14,754 nucleotides of DNA from an uncultured Sulfurovum sp. (GTDB taxonomy: Bacteria; Campylobacterota; Campylobacteria; Campylobacterales; Sulfurovaceae): contig CAMZLC010000020.1 in NCBI GenBank assembly GCA_947311605.1, forward strand, positions 1-14,754, read 5' to 3'. Numbering within the stretch: position 1 is the stretch's first letter; every line of letters begins with the position of its first letter. The position numbers and the translations under genes are program-made. The notes under the pieces were generated by a model. The model was not told the origin of the DNA. It saw only the letters and a list, made by a program, of their open reading frames with translations, and made no database searches. Positions 1 through 6,675 of the stretch are shown piece by piece.

Positions 1-864
1 CATTATTGTTGATTCGTTGCCAATAGCATCAGGTGCAATCACTGAATACTGGTACTCAGCCATAAGCATTACCGGCATGGGGCCAATTTTAAGCATCTTG
101 CCAAGACCGATGGCTATGGGCAGGGTCAGTTTATTGTCACTGTCTGCTTTCCAGTCAACGGTGATATTTGGGCTGGCCCGAAGCAGCCAGGAATTTGGGA
201 GATGACGAATTATAAAATACTGGAGGTTGGTATGATTCAAATCTTTATCATGCGCTGCCTTGATAATTGGATTGCTGTCAGAACCGCTATCGTCAGCGAA
301 TCCCCACCAGTGCTGGAGATGTCCGCCTATCATCCAGTTCTCGTTTGCCCATAATGCCAGTGCAGTCGGCCCTGCCTGGTACTGGTGAGAACCTAAAAGA
401 GCATTGTTTGAGGTGGGGAAGATAAAGGTGGCTCCAGCGCCCCACGACCAGCCAAGTGCATTGGCAACGCCTGCACCGATTGGTAAAATAATATCGCCAA
501 ACTCGCCAGATCGTTCTCTTCCATGACCAATAGGATTTGCAGGTGTACCTCCAGTAATTCCTACTTCACTTGGCCCTTCGACATAGGTAATTACCGGACG
601 GGCGAAAGCAGTATACTTCTCTCCAATGGGAACAGGTAAAACCGGCTGGAACAGGCCGGTTTGCAAATGTTCACTTCCGTCAACCAGATTGCCGCCTACT
701 TTTGTGTAGTTATATTGAAATGAGAGGTTCCATATTTGCGCCAGAGGGTTGGCGATTTCCTTACTCAGCTCTTCCATACTTTTGGATTCCTGTGCCTCTG
801 CTATTGCGTTAACGTGGAATACCATCAGTGTGGAAAACATGATAAGTATGGTGATTATCTTCAT
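1..864 (-). CDS. Outer-membrane beta-barrel-like protein of the family often mislabelled 'neuromedin U' (partial, 5' end present)
   Basis: The frame is open for 288 codons from an ATG at 862-864 to the left edge, so the C-terminus is missing. An AAGGAG Shine-Dalgarno lies 6 nt upstream of the start. Residues 1 to about 23 form a signal peptide (charged MK, hydrophobic core, then VNA-IAEA). The mature part alternates short amphipathic strands with Gly/Asn/Asp turns: NPLAQIWNLSFQYNYT near residue 39, a P-V-L-P-V-P-I-G segment, GWSWGAGATFIFPT, YQAGPTALALW, and KIGPMPVMLMAEYQY near the window edge. This order matches my recollection of the bacterial outer-membrane family databases call 'neuromedin U' or 'transporter'; the name has no functional meaning. 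Expected location is the outer membrane; the substrate is unknown. No neighbour is clearly cotranscribed, since the sequence upstream is non-coding. Family assignment is from motif memory, not a search. Confidence 0.72.
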   Translation of the reverse strand, partial: MKIITILIMFSTLMVFHVNAIAEAQESKSMEELSKEIANPLAQIWNLSFQYNYTKVGGNLVDGSEHLQTGLFQPVLPVPIGEKYTAFARPVITYVEGPSEVGITGGTPANPIGHGRERSGEFGDIILPIGAGVANALGWSWGAGATFIFPTSNNALLGSHQYQAGPTALALWANENWMIGGHLQHWWGFADDSGSDSNPIIKAAHDKDLNHTNLQYFIIRHLPNSWLLRASPNITVDWKADSDNKLTLPIAIGLGKMLKIGPMPVMLMAEYQYSVIAPDAIGNESTIM

Positions 865-1049
865 TCTCTTCTCCTTAGGTCCTCAAGATGTGGTTTGAGA
901 TTGTACTGGTGATTGATCTGAATTTGGCCAGCAAGGTTGTAGTGTGTATTAACATCGTTTCTGCAAGGTTCGATTGAAGATGTTTTCTGGTGTCTTTGCT
1001 CATATTTTCATCGCCGAACGGTTAGTCTCAGCCATCCTAAGTAATACTT

Positions 1050-1330
1050 GTCACTAAAGGCTATTCGCAGGAGTGAGCTTGAATGAGCGATGATGGTAGC
1101 AAGTGTACCATGTAACGATTTAAAACATAACATAAATTTCTAGCCGATGGCAGATGAGCGCAGACTTCGAGGGCGTAGACGCGAGGTAGGGTTTGAAGGA
1201 AGCCTAAGGGCAGCGAGGAATGAGACTCCAAAGATGGCAGACAGGAGATGAGGAAAAATGGCGCCATGCTGAGTAATTGGAATGGTGAGAATGCAGAAGT
1301 CAGCAAAAGCCGTAGGAGCCAAATGCCAGG
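1050..1330 (+). ncRNA. Possible remnant of a group II intron ribozyme core (no reverse transcriptase)
   Basis: The stretch between 865 and 1486 has no convincing coding frame on either strand. Its plus strand is purine-rich and looks like structured RNA. GCTTGAATGAGCGATGATGG (1078-1097) and the segment 1285-1317 (GAATGCAGAAGTCAGC followed by AAAAGCCGTAG) resemble domain I sequence that precedes the reverse-transcriptase frame in bacterial group II introns. No RT frame follows and I find no domain V hairpin, so if the call is right this is a dead 5' fragment. The resemblance is from memory and is weak. Confidence 0.28.
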
Positions 1331-1464
1331 GGGAATGCCTTGGACACGTTGAAGAGCTGAACTTTAAGGAGAGTAAAAAACTGCTAATGGCACTGGATAT
1401 ACGTTGAGTCCGAATGGGGGCGTAAGGTTCAGGTACTAATTGGCGAAACCAGCTCAGGTTTTAC

Positions 1465-1482
1465 GTCGGGTTACGGCCCGAC
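1465..1482. repeat. Short perfect hairpin in the intergenic region
   Basis: GTCGGG-TTACGG-CCCGAC forms a 6-bp perfect GC-rich stem with a 6-nt loop. It lies just beyond the stop of the minus-strand methyltransferase remnant (1487-1489). No T-run follows in that direction, so it is not a classical intrinsic terminator. It may be what is left of one, or part of the structured RNA to its left. Confidence 0.4.
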
Positions 1483-1486
1483 AACC

Positions 1487-1831
1487 TCAAGGCAACTGCC
1501 AATTTGGAAATCCTGACAATCCTAAATCGCATAGTATTGCGTCACATCCTTCACCATTTGTATATGCACTCACCTCGCTTGAACCAATATCTAATGCGTT
1601 CTTATGCAATAATTTAATTGTTCCTCTTTTTCGCTTTTCCTTTGGTTCTTGCAGGCATTCACGAAATATATCTACACCAACAATTGACCCTGTATTACTT
1701 AAATTAAATTGTAAATATTTTAAATTTTGCCCCGTTCCAACAGGAACACTAAGTACCGTATCGCTTTTCGAAATTTTCAGTTCATTAACCGCCTGAAACC
1801 CTGCCTTGGGATAATATGGTGTTATTTTGGT
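1487..1831 (-). pseudogene. Remnant of a class I SAM-dependent methyltransferase
   Basis: The minus strand reads 114 codons from just after a TAA (1832-1834) to a TGA (1487-1489) with no ATG, GTG or TTG at a plausible place. The peptide starts TPYYPKAGFQAV, followed by a glycine-rich SAM-binding loop, VLSVPVGTGQNL (family form VLDxGxGTG). After about 20 residues comes IVGVDIFRECL, the acidic end of strand beta-2 that contacts the SAM ribose. LLHKNALDI and DAILCDLGLSGFPNW then match the motif II region. The frame ends there, roughly half the usual length. Both the N-terminal helix region and the C-terminal sheet are missing. A single-base frameshift near 1830 could reconnect an upstream SIDKP segment. 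The opposite-strand open frame over 1440-1796 has no recognisable features and is a shadow. I infer a dead gene; the motif call is firm. Confidence 0.68.
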
Positions 1832-1973
1832 TTATCTATGCTGAACTCCTACTACACATAACAGTCTGCATATGGGCCTTGTGGAATTTACAGTAATCAA
1901 TCTTGGGCTACTATAGAGTTTGCCTGCAAGACTGAACTTCGGAAAACTACGCTGTCCTCTCGTAAGTTTCTCT

Positions 1974-2525
1974 TTATTTCTTTTCATTCCATATTTTTGA
2001 AAAATCAAAATTCAACTGGCAATCTTCAATCTCAAATTGAAAGTGATCATTTTGGGCATCTTTCTTTTTAATCAAGCGTCCATCCTGAGTTAATTGGTAA
2101 ATTTTTGCGATTGAATCAACAGGGTTTACAATCACATAGTAGGCTACACCTTCCTGCTGGTATAAATCGAATTTTATTCCCGTGTCTTTTTTTGCGGTTG
2201 AGGGGGATAATATTTCAAAGATTATGGCTGGTGTCTTCTTTAAATACTGACCTTCAGCTTCACCACAAACCACTAGATTATCTGGCTGCACGACCGTTTC
2301 GTCATTGATTTTCCAATCAACGGGTAATAATGCCTTGCAGCGTTTACAGTTCTTCAATGCATCACTTAATTGAAAGGCAATATTTTGACTTATAGTCTGA
2401 TGCTCTATACTCGGAGCAGGGCTCATCGCATAGGGCACACCTTCAATTAATTCCCATGATCCTTCCCAGTTTCGATAGTCGCTCCACTTGTAATGGGGCA
2501 GGTCTTCTAGCTTTAAAGCACGCAT
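1974..2525 (-). CDS. Uma2 family endonuclease (DUF820, PD-(D/E)XK fold)
   Basis: This is a 183-residue protein, the normal length for Uma2 (DUF820). The N-terminal part reads DYRNWEGSWELIEGVPYAM then SPAPSIEHQ (about 16-43), the strongest Uma2 signature. The nuclease core follows: PVDW (68-71), VVQPD with the first metal-site aspartate at 82, and FEILSPST (103-110) with the second acidic residue at E104. The GVAYYVIVNP strand comes next. All core residues are present, so the gene looks intact. The family is a predicted restriction-endonuclease-fold nuclease of unknown role, often found as lone genes or in multiple copies near mobile or TA genes. ATG 2523-2525 is chosen because relatives begin just before the DY..WEG segment. 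An in-frame GTG three codons upstream (2532-2534) is equally possible, since neither has a clear ribosome site. A second, divergent Uma2 lies at 7046-7615. Confidence 0.85.
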   Translation of the reverse strand: MRALKLEDLPHYKWSDYRNWEGSWELIEGVPYAMSPAPSIEHQTISQNIAFQLSDALKNCKRCKALLPVDWKINDETVVQPDNLVVCGEAEGQYLKKTPAIIFEILSPSTAKKDTGIKFDLYQQEGVAYYVIVNPVDSIAKIYQLTQDGRLIKKKDAQNDHFQFEIEDCQLNFDFSKIWNEKK

Positions 2526-2534
2526 ATATTGCAC

Positions 2535-3163
2535 CGATATTTTGTTTTCGTTGGGGAGGGGAAAGGGGACAGGCTGCTTTTCAATTTACTTGACCCCATT
2601 TGTCTCATGGAATAAAGAATAAAGTCAATAGCGGTAAATAGCAAGATAATTGGGTTCTGTCCCCGATTTCACTCGAGAAAACAGTCGCTTGCCAAGCCTA
2701 AACTAAACCCTTTGCTATTTCTTAAAGTAGTCTTTGCCCTGGTACTACCGCTCTGCGGTGAGACGGGAATGTGTCAATGGCGGGGTGTTTTTATGTTGTT
2801 GTGGGCTGGCCAAGCTTTGTGAGTGCAATGTTCAAAAACTCAGAAACTAAGGAATGGGTAACGTGTCCCCGGATTCCAGACTATCATTAAAAGCATAGTT
2901 CGCCTGTCCCCCATTTCTATAGGATGTGTCAATGGATGGGTATTTCTATGTTGCTGCGGGTGGCCAATCTTTCTGAGGAAATAAAAGGGGTGTGAGTAAA
3001 ATTAAATAACTTAACTCATACCATAATGTCCCTTTTGTTACAGAACAAAACTTTCAAGGGAAGATCTGACCCCTATTGCTCAGACCCCTATTGACTGACC
3101 CCTATTCTTCTATTCCTCTGATACAGCAATAAAAATGGTATTGTGTCCCCGGAATTTATCCCG
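2535..3163. repeat. Gene-free stretch filled with short dispersed repeats
   Basis: I see no supportable gene here. In order it holds an AAGGGGACAGGCTGCTTTT element (2561-2580), TTGACCCCATTT (2589-2600), ATTGGGTTCTGTCCCCGATT (2649-2668), and one unit of a roughly 55-bp imperfect direct repeat (2771-2825). Next come GGTAACGTGTCCCCGGATT (2857-2875), the second unit of the direct repeat (2926-2980), three near-tandem CTGACCCCTATT units (3064-3112), and GGTATTGTGTCCCCGGAATTT (3137-3157), which ends 6 bp before the stop of the next gene. It looks like a landing zone for repeat copies. Confidence 0.6.
2771..2980 (+). repeat. Imperfect direct repeat, two units of about 55 bp
   Basis: Unit one (2771-2825) and unit two (2926-2980) share GTGTCAATGG, then GGGT.TTT.TATGTTG, then TGGCCAA.CTTT in the same order and spacing. 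The units are about 155 bp apart. A GTGTCCCCGGATT repeat and a CGCCTGTCCCCC element lie between them. Each unit contains a short ATG-led frame beginning M-x-G-x-F-Y-V, but these end after 39 and 14 codons in different contexts, so I treat the repeat as DNA-level. Confidence 0.55.
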
Positions 3164-3541
3164 TCATGCTCTGATTGTTTTTACCTCGTATTCCATTATC
3201 AATTCATCTCTTGTGATAAGGGTGAGTCTCTCAAGTAAAGCTTGGGCAATCAGTATCCGGTCAAATGGGTCTTTGTGGAGATGTGGCAGGTTTGCGACAA
3301 GTTGTGCATGATCGTAGCTTATTGGAAGAGGGGTGAAGCGGTGCAGTTCAATTTCTTCAATAAGGTTGTCTGGAACGTCAAGTTTGCCAATACTCTTTTT
3401 TATGGCAATTTCCCAGACTGAGGCTGAGCTGACAAACACTATATTATTGCCATCAATGATCGTATCTCTGGCAATATTCGATAAGGTCAGATTGTTCTCC
3501 AGACTCCATATTAAGACGTGAGTGTCAAGGAGAATATTCAT
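3164..3541 (-). CDS. vapC: VapC-type PIN-domain toxin
   Basis: This 125-residue protein has the normal size of a single PIN domain. The N-terminus NILLDTHVLIW carries the first catalytic aspartate at D6. SSASVWEIAIK supplies E44. KDPFDRILIAQAL supplies D91/D94, and TLITRDELI supplies D112. All four acidic positions of the metal-dependent RNase site are present, so the toxin should be active. PIN toxins of this subgroup cleave tRNA or rRNA; the target cannot be told from sequence. Its ATG overlaps the stop of the upstream antitoxin by ATGA (3538-3541), the usual translational coupling of a TA pair. A GTGTCCCCGGAATTT repeat starts 6 bp after the stop. The promoter is at 3847-3875, ahead of the antitoxin. 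Confidence 0.93.
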   Translation of the reverse strand: MNILLDTHVLIWSLENNLTLSNIARDTIIDGNNIVFVSSASVWEIAIKKSIGKLDVPDNLIEEIELHRFTPLPISYDHAQLVANLPHLHKDPFDRILIAQALLERLTLITRDELIMEYEVKTIRA

Positions 3542-3798
3542 GTTTTATCCGGAAAAACTATAGAATTATAGAAGTCGTCAGCAATCTCTTTGTCGGTTTC
3601 GTCGAAATCTTGAGAAATCTTCACTTTACCTTCCCAGCTTCCACCAAGTTGACGAGGCTGTGTATTTTCATGAAAAGCTGAGAGAATAGCAACAGGTACG
3701 CCTGCTTTGCCAATTATAACAGGTTCATTTGTTTTCTGAACCATTTTGATTAGATGAGATAAGCTGGCCTTTGCTTCTGAAATATTGGTTATCTGCAT
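3538..3798 (-). CDS. Phd/YefM-family antitoxin of the VapC pair
   Basis: This protein of about 86 residues begins MQITNISEAKASLSHLIKMVQ, the Phd/YefM N-terminal DNA-binding fold. EPVIIGKAGVPVAIL follows, the conserved strand-turn-strand. The C-terminal third (GGSWEGKVKISQDFDET) is acidic and probably disordered until it wraps the toxin. ATG 3796-3798 is chosen because GGAG sits 6 nt upstream. The preceding ATG would leave only 3 nt, and a TTG at 3808-3810 lies upstream of the ribosome site. It overlaps the toxin by 4 nt. In this family the antitoxin, alone or with toxin, represses its own promoter; that is family knowledge, and no operator is evident here. Confidence 0.9.
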   Translation of the reverse strand: MQITNISEAKASLSHLIKMVQKTNEPVIIGKAGVPVAILSAFHENTQPRQLGGSWEGKVKISQDFDETDKEIADDFYNSIVFPDKT

Positions 3799-3846
3799 CA
3801 TCAACTCCAAGAAAGAAGGAAGAACATAAGTTGTTTATATTGTGTT

Positions 3847-3875
3847 AGTCTAGCCTGGTCTGGTTTTGTTGTCAA
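3847..3875 (-). promoter_or_regulatory. Sigma-70 promoter of the VapC/Phd operon
   Basis: On the minus strand a perfect TTGACA (-35, complement of 3870-3875) is followed after 17 nt by TAGACT (-10, complement of 3847-3852). The predicted start is about 40 nt upstream of the antitoxin ATG, leaving room for its GGAG ribosome site. Confidence 0.62.
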
Positions 3876-3920
3876 GAGATGTGTTTCGCCTGTCCCTTTT
3901 GGTTCTTTTATAAATGAATG

Positions 3921-3940
3921 GGTAACGTGTCCCCGGATTT
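3921..3940 (+). repeat. GGTAACGTGTCCCCGGATTT repeat copy
   Basis: This is an exact consensus copy of the type-B repeat. It lies between the VapC/Phd module and the pilus-operon remnant, ending 5 bp before the remnant's last stop codon. The same 20-mer recurs at 5440-5459. Confidence 0.8.
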
Positions 3941-3945
3941 ATTTC

Positions 3946-4839
3946 TTATTTATCCCGGCAATAGGGACGGTCAAAAAATACCCGCCCCTGTTGGTTGATG
4001 CAGTAGTCCAGCTTATAGGGATTCTCCGGAATGGCTGGCAGAACCCCTTTTTCCACAAGAAGGCTTTGTGATTCAGGGTATGATGCAAACTTTTTATAAT
4101 ATTTTTTTACCGCGTCTTCCAATATCAGCACCCCCTTAAGGGCGGTAATCCTGTCCTGCAAATCCTGATATCCCGGTTACTCCGGGGCTTTATGGGCTAC
4201 AATGGATTTCAAAAAAACAAGAGCCGCTGCGGTATTTCCCCCTTTCTTGCTTAGCCTTGAGCCGATAATGCTCAGGTAAGATGGGGCATTTTTACGGTTG
4301 GCAGCTTCTTCCAGTAGTATTTCCCCGGCCCTTTTATAATCATTCAAAAAGTAGTAGCTGTTGAAGGCCATGTACTGGGTGGGAAACAGATCCCAGGGTC
4401 TGTTCGCCTGTGCTGTCTGCAGTATTTTTGTGTCTTCTTCTACCATCTTGCAGGGTAGCCAGGGCAGCCAGCCATGCGAAAAATTATAGGTCTGAGCGAA
4501 GGCCGAGTCAAGATACTGGCTGGCCTTTATCATCTTGTACAGGGGGTCGCAGATATATGGGCGGGAAACCACCATGTTGGAACCGTCAGGTGCCCGATCG
4601 ATCTGTGTACCTACCCGAGAACCGGCATCAAGGATAATATAGCTTGCCAGCATCCCCTTGAATTCTCCGGCCACGGCAGAGAGCAACACTGGCGGCAGAT
4701 CGCAGAGTCCATGGTCTCTGCCACTTGAATTATACTCACTCCTTCTGCTTTCAATTACAAACAGAAAAGAAATGTATAGCAGCAGGAATCCAGTTATTGC
4801 AATGATTCTTCCTCTGCCTTTACCCATGAGACTTATCAT
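3946..4839 (-). pseudogene. TPR-like membrane-anchored pilus-export protein, interrupted by an in-frame TAA
   Basis: A single 298-codon frame is broken only by TAA at 4177-4179 (codon 221). Residues about 10-28 form a membrane anchor (IIAITGFLLLYISFLFVI). The middle is helical with TPR-like pairs (YMAFNSYYFLNDYKRAGEIL; APSYLSIIGSRL). The segment after the stop reads LEDAVKKYYKKFASYPESQ, then a short GVLPAIPENPYKLDY tail. This matches the end of the intact 12333-13262 protein (MAMDQYKENAGHYPENLFQL, then EIPREPFGGKYF), which shows the two pieces were one gene. The ATG overlaps the upstream permease stop by ATGA (4836-4839), with AGGAG 8 nt before it. A TTG at 4159-4161 could restart the last 71 codons, but has no ribosome site. 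A sequencing error at one base is the main alternative to true decay. Confidence 0.72.
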
Positions 4840-5210
4840 TTAGCCAGCTCCTTTCTTTGATAGAAAAATACTGCCAGCCAGAGAAGCGTAAAGGTATATA
4901 CCAGCCCATAGCCGCTAATCAGAGCAAACTCACTTAGAGGAAAATCAAGCCCGTAAGCGGCAACATGCTTTTTATCAAAAAGAGAAAGGTTAGGAAAGAG
5001 CCAGGAAACAATTTTAATCAAACTCTCCTGCCCTGCCAGAAAACCGGCCTTGGAGTTTCGTTCTATTACATAACGCAAGGTTTCCACATTCTGGCCAACC
5101 ATATACGAGAGAAGCGAAAAGGTAAGGGCAACGAAGGAATTACTGGCCATACTGAACCAGAAAAAGCTTAAAGCCAGCACCATCAACAGAGAAGGGCCTG
5201 GTGACCCCAT
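4836..5210 (-). pseudogene. 5'-truncated ABC-2 permease (C-terminal half only)
   Basis: The 124-codon frame aligns by eye with the last 110 or so residues of the intact permease at 10615-11382: LFPNLSLFDKKHVAAYG against TFPNLESLNYKARVVHG, then a last membrane helix and YQRKELAK against FNRKDVK. It has two clear hydrophobic stretches (about 8-37 and 95-116). A full permease of this family is about 255 residues with six helices, so the N-terminal half is missing. The apparent ATG lies inside a 14-bp repeat (5200-5213) that recurs in the opposite orientation at 14521-14534, so the start codon was supplied by the repeat junction and has no ribosome site. It was translationally coupled to the TPR gene (ATGA, 4836-4839). 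I infer that a repeat-linked event cut the gene. Confidence 0.7.
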
Positions 5211-5478
5211 TTACACGGTTGAGGGATTCGGTTTGCTCCTTAATTTCTTTGAATCGAAGGGAAGAGGGGATATCCATCCTCCTCTATACAATCTCACCAA
5301 CAGCCTCCAGAGCCAATTTATACAAGGTATCACTGATTCGAAATTGAGCTTCATCTCTCAATTGATCAAGAATGTCCTACAATGAAGTTACCTGTCCGAT
5401 TTGCCTGGCTCGAATGAGCAACCTAACTGTGCTAACATAGGTAACGTGTCCCCGGATTTCCTCCAATTACCTGTTGTT
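5211..5478. other. Junction region with an unidentified coding remnant and a repeat
   Basis: On the minus strand about 29 codons between a TAG and a TAG (about 5287-5379) read DILDQLRDEAQFRISDTLYK, ending LALEAVGEIV. The same frame continues past the second stop into MDIPSSLRFKEIKEQTESLN and runs into the truncated permease region out of frame. AGGAGG lies directly against that ATG, too close for normal initiation. I do not recognise the peptide; it looks like the tail of a lost gene. GGTAACGTGTCCCCGGATTT at 5440-5459 closes the region. Confidence 0.35.
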
Positions 5479-5916
5479 CTAAACTCCAAATAGAACAACT
5501 TCAAAATCAAGTAACTGAGCAGCCTGTTTCATAATCTTATCTGCTGTAGCAATGGTTTTTACAGAAATATCTCTGGCTATCGTCAGATGAAGTGCATCCA
5601 GAGTTCTTAAAGGTACAGACGGCAAACTTTCAATCATCAGCAATGCGTTTAATATGTGTCTGTTTTCAACAGGATAATTAATTAAATGAGCATCTTCCAC
5701 ATCCTGTTTGAATTTTGCAAATAATAGTTGCACATCCAGCACACTCAATAGTTGCATTCGTTGTCGTCTGGCCAGAAGACAACGAAACTCGGTTATGGTC
5801 AAACTGGAAATACAGGTGTCTTCCCATTGTCCCATCCATTCAGCGAAGGCTTCTGAACCTGCTTCGGGCAGATACCATTTAGCCAGAGCACTGGTGTCAA
5901 TATATGCCATCTCCAC
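5479..5916 (-). CDS. vapC: VapC-type PIN-domain toxin
   Basis: This is a 145-residue PIN protein. AYIDTSALAKWYL gives D7, SSLTITEFRCLLARR gives E43, LRTLDALHLTIA gives D107 and TIATADKIM gives D126, so the catalytic acidic set is complete. The LDALHLTIA motif places it in the subgroup of PIN toxins seen with Phd-like partners. The start is GTG 5914-5916, which overlaps the antitoxin TAG by one base (TAGTG), with GGGAAG about 8 nt upstream. ATG 5908-5910, two codons in, is an alternative with GGAG only 1 nt away and therefore unlikely. The fold predicts a metal-dependent ribonuclease; the target RNA is not predictable. Confidence 0.92.
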   Translation of the reverse strand: MEMAYIDTSALAKWYLPEAGSEAFAEWMGQWEDTCISSLTITEFRCLLARRQRMQLLSVLDVQLLFAKFKQDVEDAHLINYPVENRHILNALLMIESLPSVPLRTLDALHLTIARDISVKTIATADKIMKQAAQLLDFEVVLFGV

Positions 5917-6143
5917 TATCGTTCTTCCCTGTCCATGCGTTGCAATACTTCGCTGGCTATCTCCTGGCGGGGCAAGCTGTCTCGCAGTGCCTTATGGTCC
6001 GGTCTTTTCCTCTTTCCCCTGACAGGAAGAATCCGGGCTAAAGGTTTGTTGTGCCGGGTTACGATAATTTCCTGTTCCTGAGCTACCAACTGATCTAACC
6101 TGCCAAGTTGATTTCGCATTTCCCTTATGGACATTGTCTGCAT
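5916..6143 (-). CDS. Phd/YefM-family antitoxin of the second VapC pair
   Basis: This is a 75-residue protein starting MQTMSIREMRNQLGRLDQLV. EIIVTRHNKPLARILPV follows, the typical Phd strand-hairpin (T-R-x-x-x-P-x-A-x-I). The basic GKRKRPDHK and the helical, charged C-terminus would contact the toxin. ATG 6141-6143 is chosen because GGAGG (complement of 6151-6155) stands 7 nt away. ATG 6144-6146 is possible at 4 nt spacing. The frame stays open further upstream to a TTG, but that lies before the ribosome site. The upstream side holds one unit of a 54-bp direct repeat (6190-6243) that recurs at 10463-10516. Confidence 0.88.
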   Translation of the reverse strand: MQTMSIREMRNQLGRLDQLVAQEQEIIVTRHNKPLARILPVRGKRKRPDHKALRDSLPRQEIASEVLQRMDREER

Positions 6144-6189
6144 CATTAACCCTCCCACACATTGTTCTCCATTTTCCCTATTGTAGCAC

Positions 6190-6302
6190 AAGACAACGGC
6201 ATAGGCAATATATACTTGGTAAGAAATAATCGTGGTCTGTCCCCGAATTTTCGACCCCTATTCTCTGCAAGGGAAGATCTGCCCCCTATTCGACCCCTAT
6301 TC
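6190..6302 (+). repeat. 54-bp direct-repeat unit followed by GGTCTGTCCCC and GACCCCTATT units
   Basis: Positions 6190-6243 repeat at 10463-10516 with only four mismatches that I can see. The unit ends in the type-A core (GTGGTCTGTCCCCGAATTT, 6232-6250). Two CGACCCCTATT units follow (6251-6261 and 6289-6299), separated by CAAGGGAAGATCTG, a 14-mer that also occurs at 3056-3069 before a CCCCTATT unit. There is no gene in the stretch. Confidence 0.7.
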
Positions 6303-6340
6303 CCTGATGCCGGGGGGTATGGCGACCTCTGTTTCCCTTC

Positions 6341-6369
6341 TTGCTTTCGTTTAAATTGTGCCCTATAAT
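6341..6369 (+). promoter_or_regulatory. Sigma-70 promoter of yefM-yoeB
   Basis: TTGCTT (6341-6346) and a perfect TATAAT (6364-6369) are 17 nt apart. Transcription would start near 6376, about 27 nt before the yefM ATG and just ahead of its AAAGGAGG ribosome site. Confidence 0.6.
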
Positions 6370-6402
6370 AAGTACAGAATAATGAACATGAAAGGAGGCA
6401 TT

Positions 6403-6675
6403 ATGCAGGTCGTAAATTTTACTGAAGCCAGAAATAATTTAAAAGCTTTATTTGATACAGTGTATCAAGATAGCGAGGAAATTATCATCAACAGAAAGCA
6501 TGGGGAGAATGTTGTTATCATCTCTCTGGAAAGTTATAACGCTATGAAAGAAACTGATTATTTGCTTTCATCTCCCAAAAACAGAGAACGGTTACTGCAC
6601 TCTTTAGAAAGCGCCCGTGCCGGTAAGGTGCAGGAAAGAGAGTTGGGAGGATTATTTGTACTGGCAACAATATGA
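6403..6675 (+). CDS. yefM: YefM-family antitoxin with an altered C-terminus
   Basis: This 90-residue protein begins MQVVNFTEARNNLKALFDTV, the YefM/Phd DNA-binding half. EEIIINRKHGENVVIISLESYNAM is the conserved core, and TDYLLSSPKNRERLLHSLE is the helix that caps YoeB. ATG 6403-6405 follows AAAGGAGG by 4-5 nt; open codons further upstream lie before this site. Relatives end shortly after the AGKVQEREL motif. Here the frame instead runs on for seven residues (GGLFVLATI in part) that are out-of-frame yoeB sequence, and stops at TGA 6673-6675, about 59 nt inside the toxin frame. That is what a deletion across the yefM/yoeB junction would produce. Toxin-binding residues appear intact. Confidence 0.9.
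   Translation: MQVVNFTEARNNLKALFDTVYQDSEEIIINRKHGENVVIISLESYNAMKETDYLLSSPKNRERLLHSLESARAGKVQERELGGLFVLATI

Noticed and set aside
865..1440. tmRNA, RNase P RNA or tRNA genes
   Set aside because: None of the conserved segments of these RNAs (tmRNA tag region, RNase P core, tRNA T-loop) can be found on either strand.
1440..1796. 118-codon open frame on the plus strand
   Set aside because: It has no ribosome site and no recognisable motif, and it lies opposite the methyltransferase remnant, which explains the open frame.
2771..2887. 39-residue small protein starting MAGCFYVVVG
   Set aside because: There is no ribosome site, its second half is encoded by a dispersed repeat, and the partner copy stops after 14 codons.
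4177..4179. Recoding (selenocysteine or pyrrolysine) at the internal stop of the TPR gene
   Set aside because: The codon is TAA, not TGA or TAG, and the paralogue shows no special residue at this point.
5287..5379. Small intact gene for the DILDQLRDEAQFRIS peptide
   Set aside because: The frame is bounded by stops at both ends with no start codon or ribosome site; kept only as an unidentified remnant.
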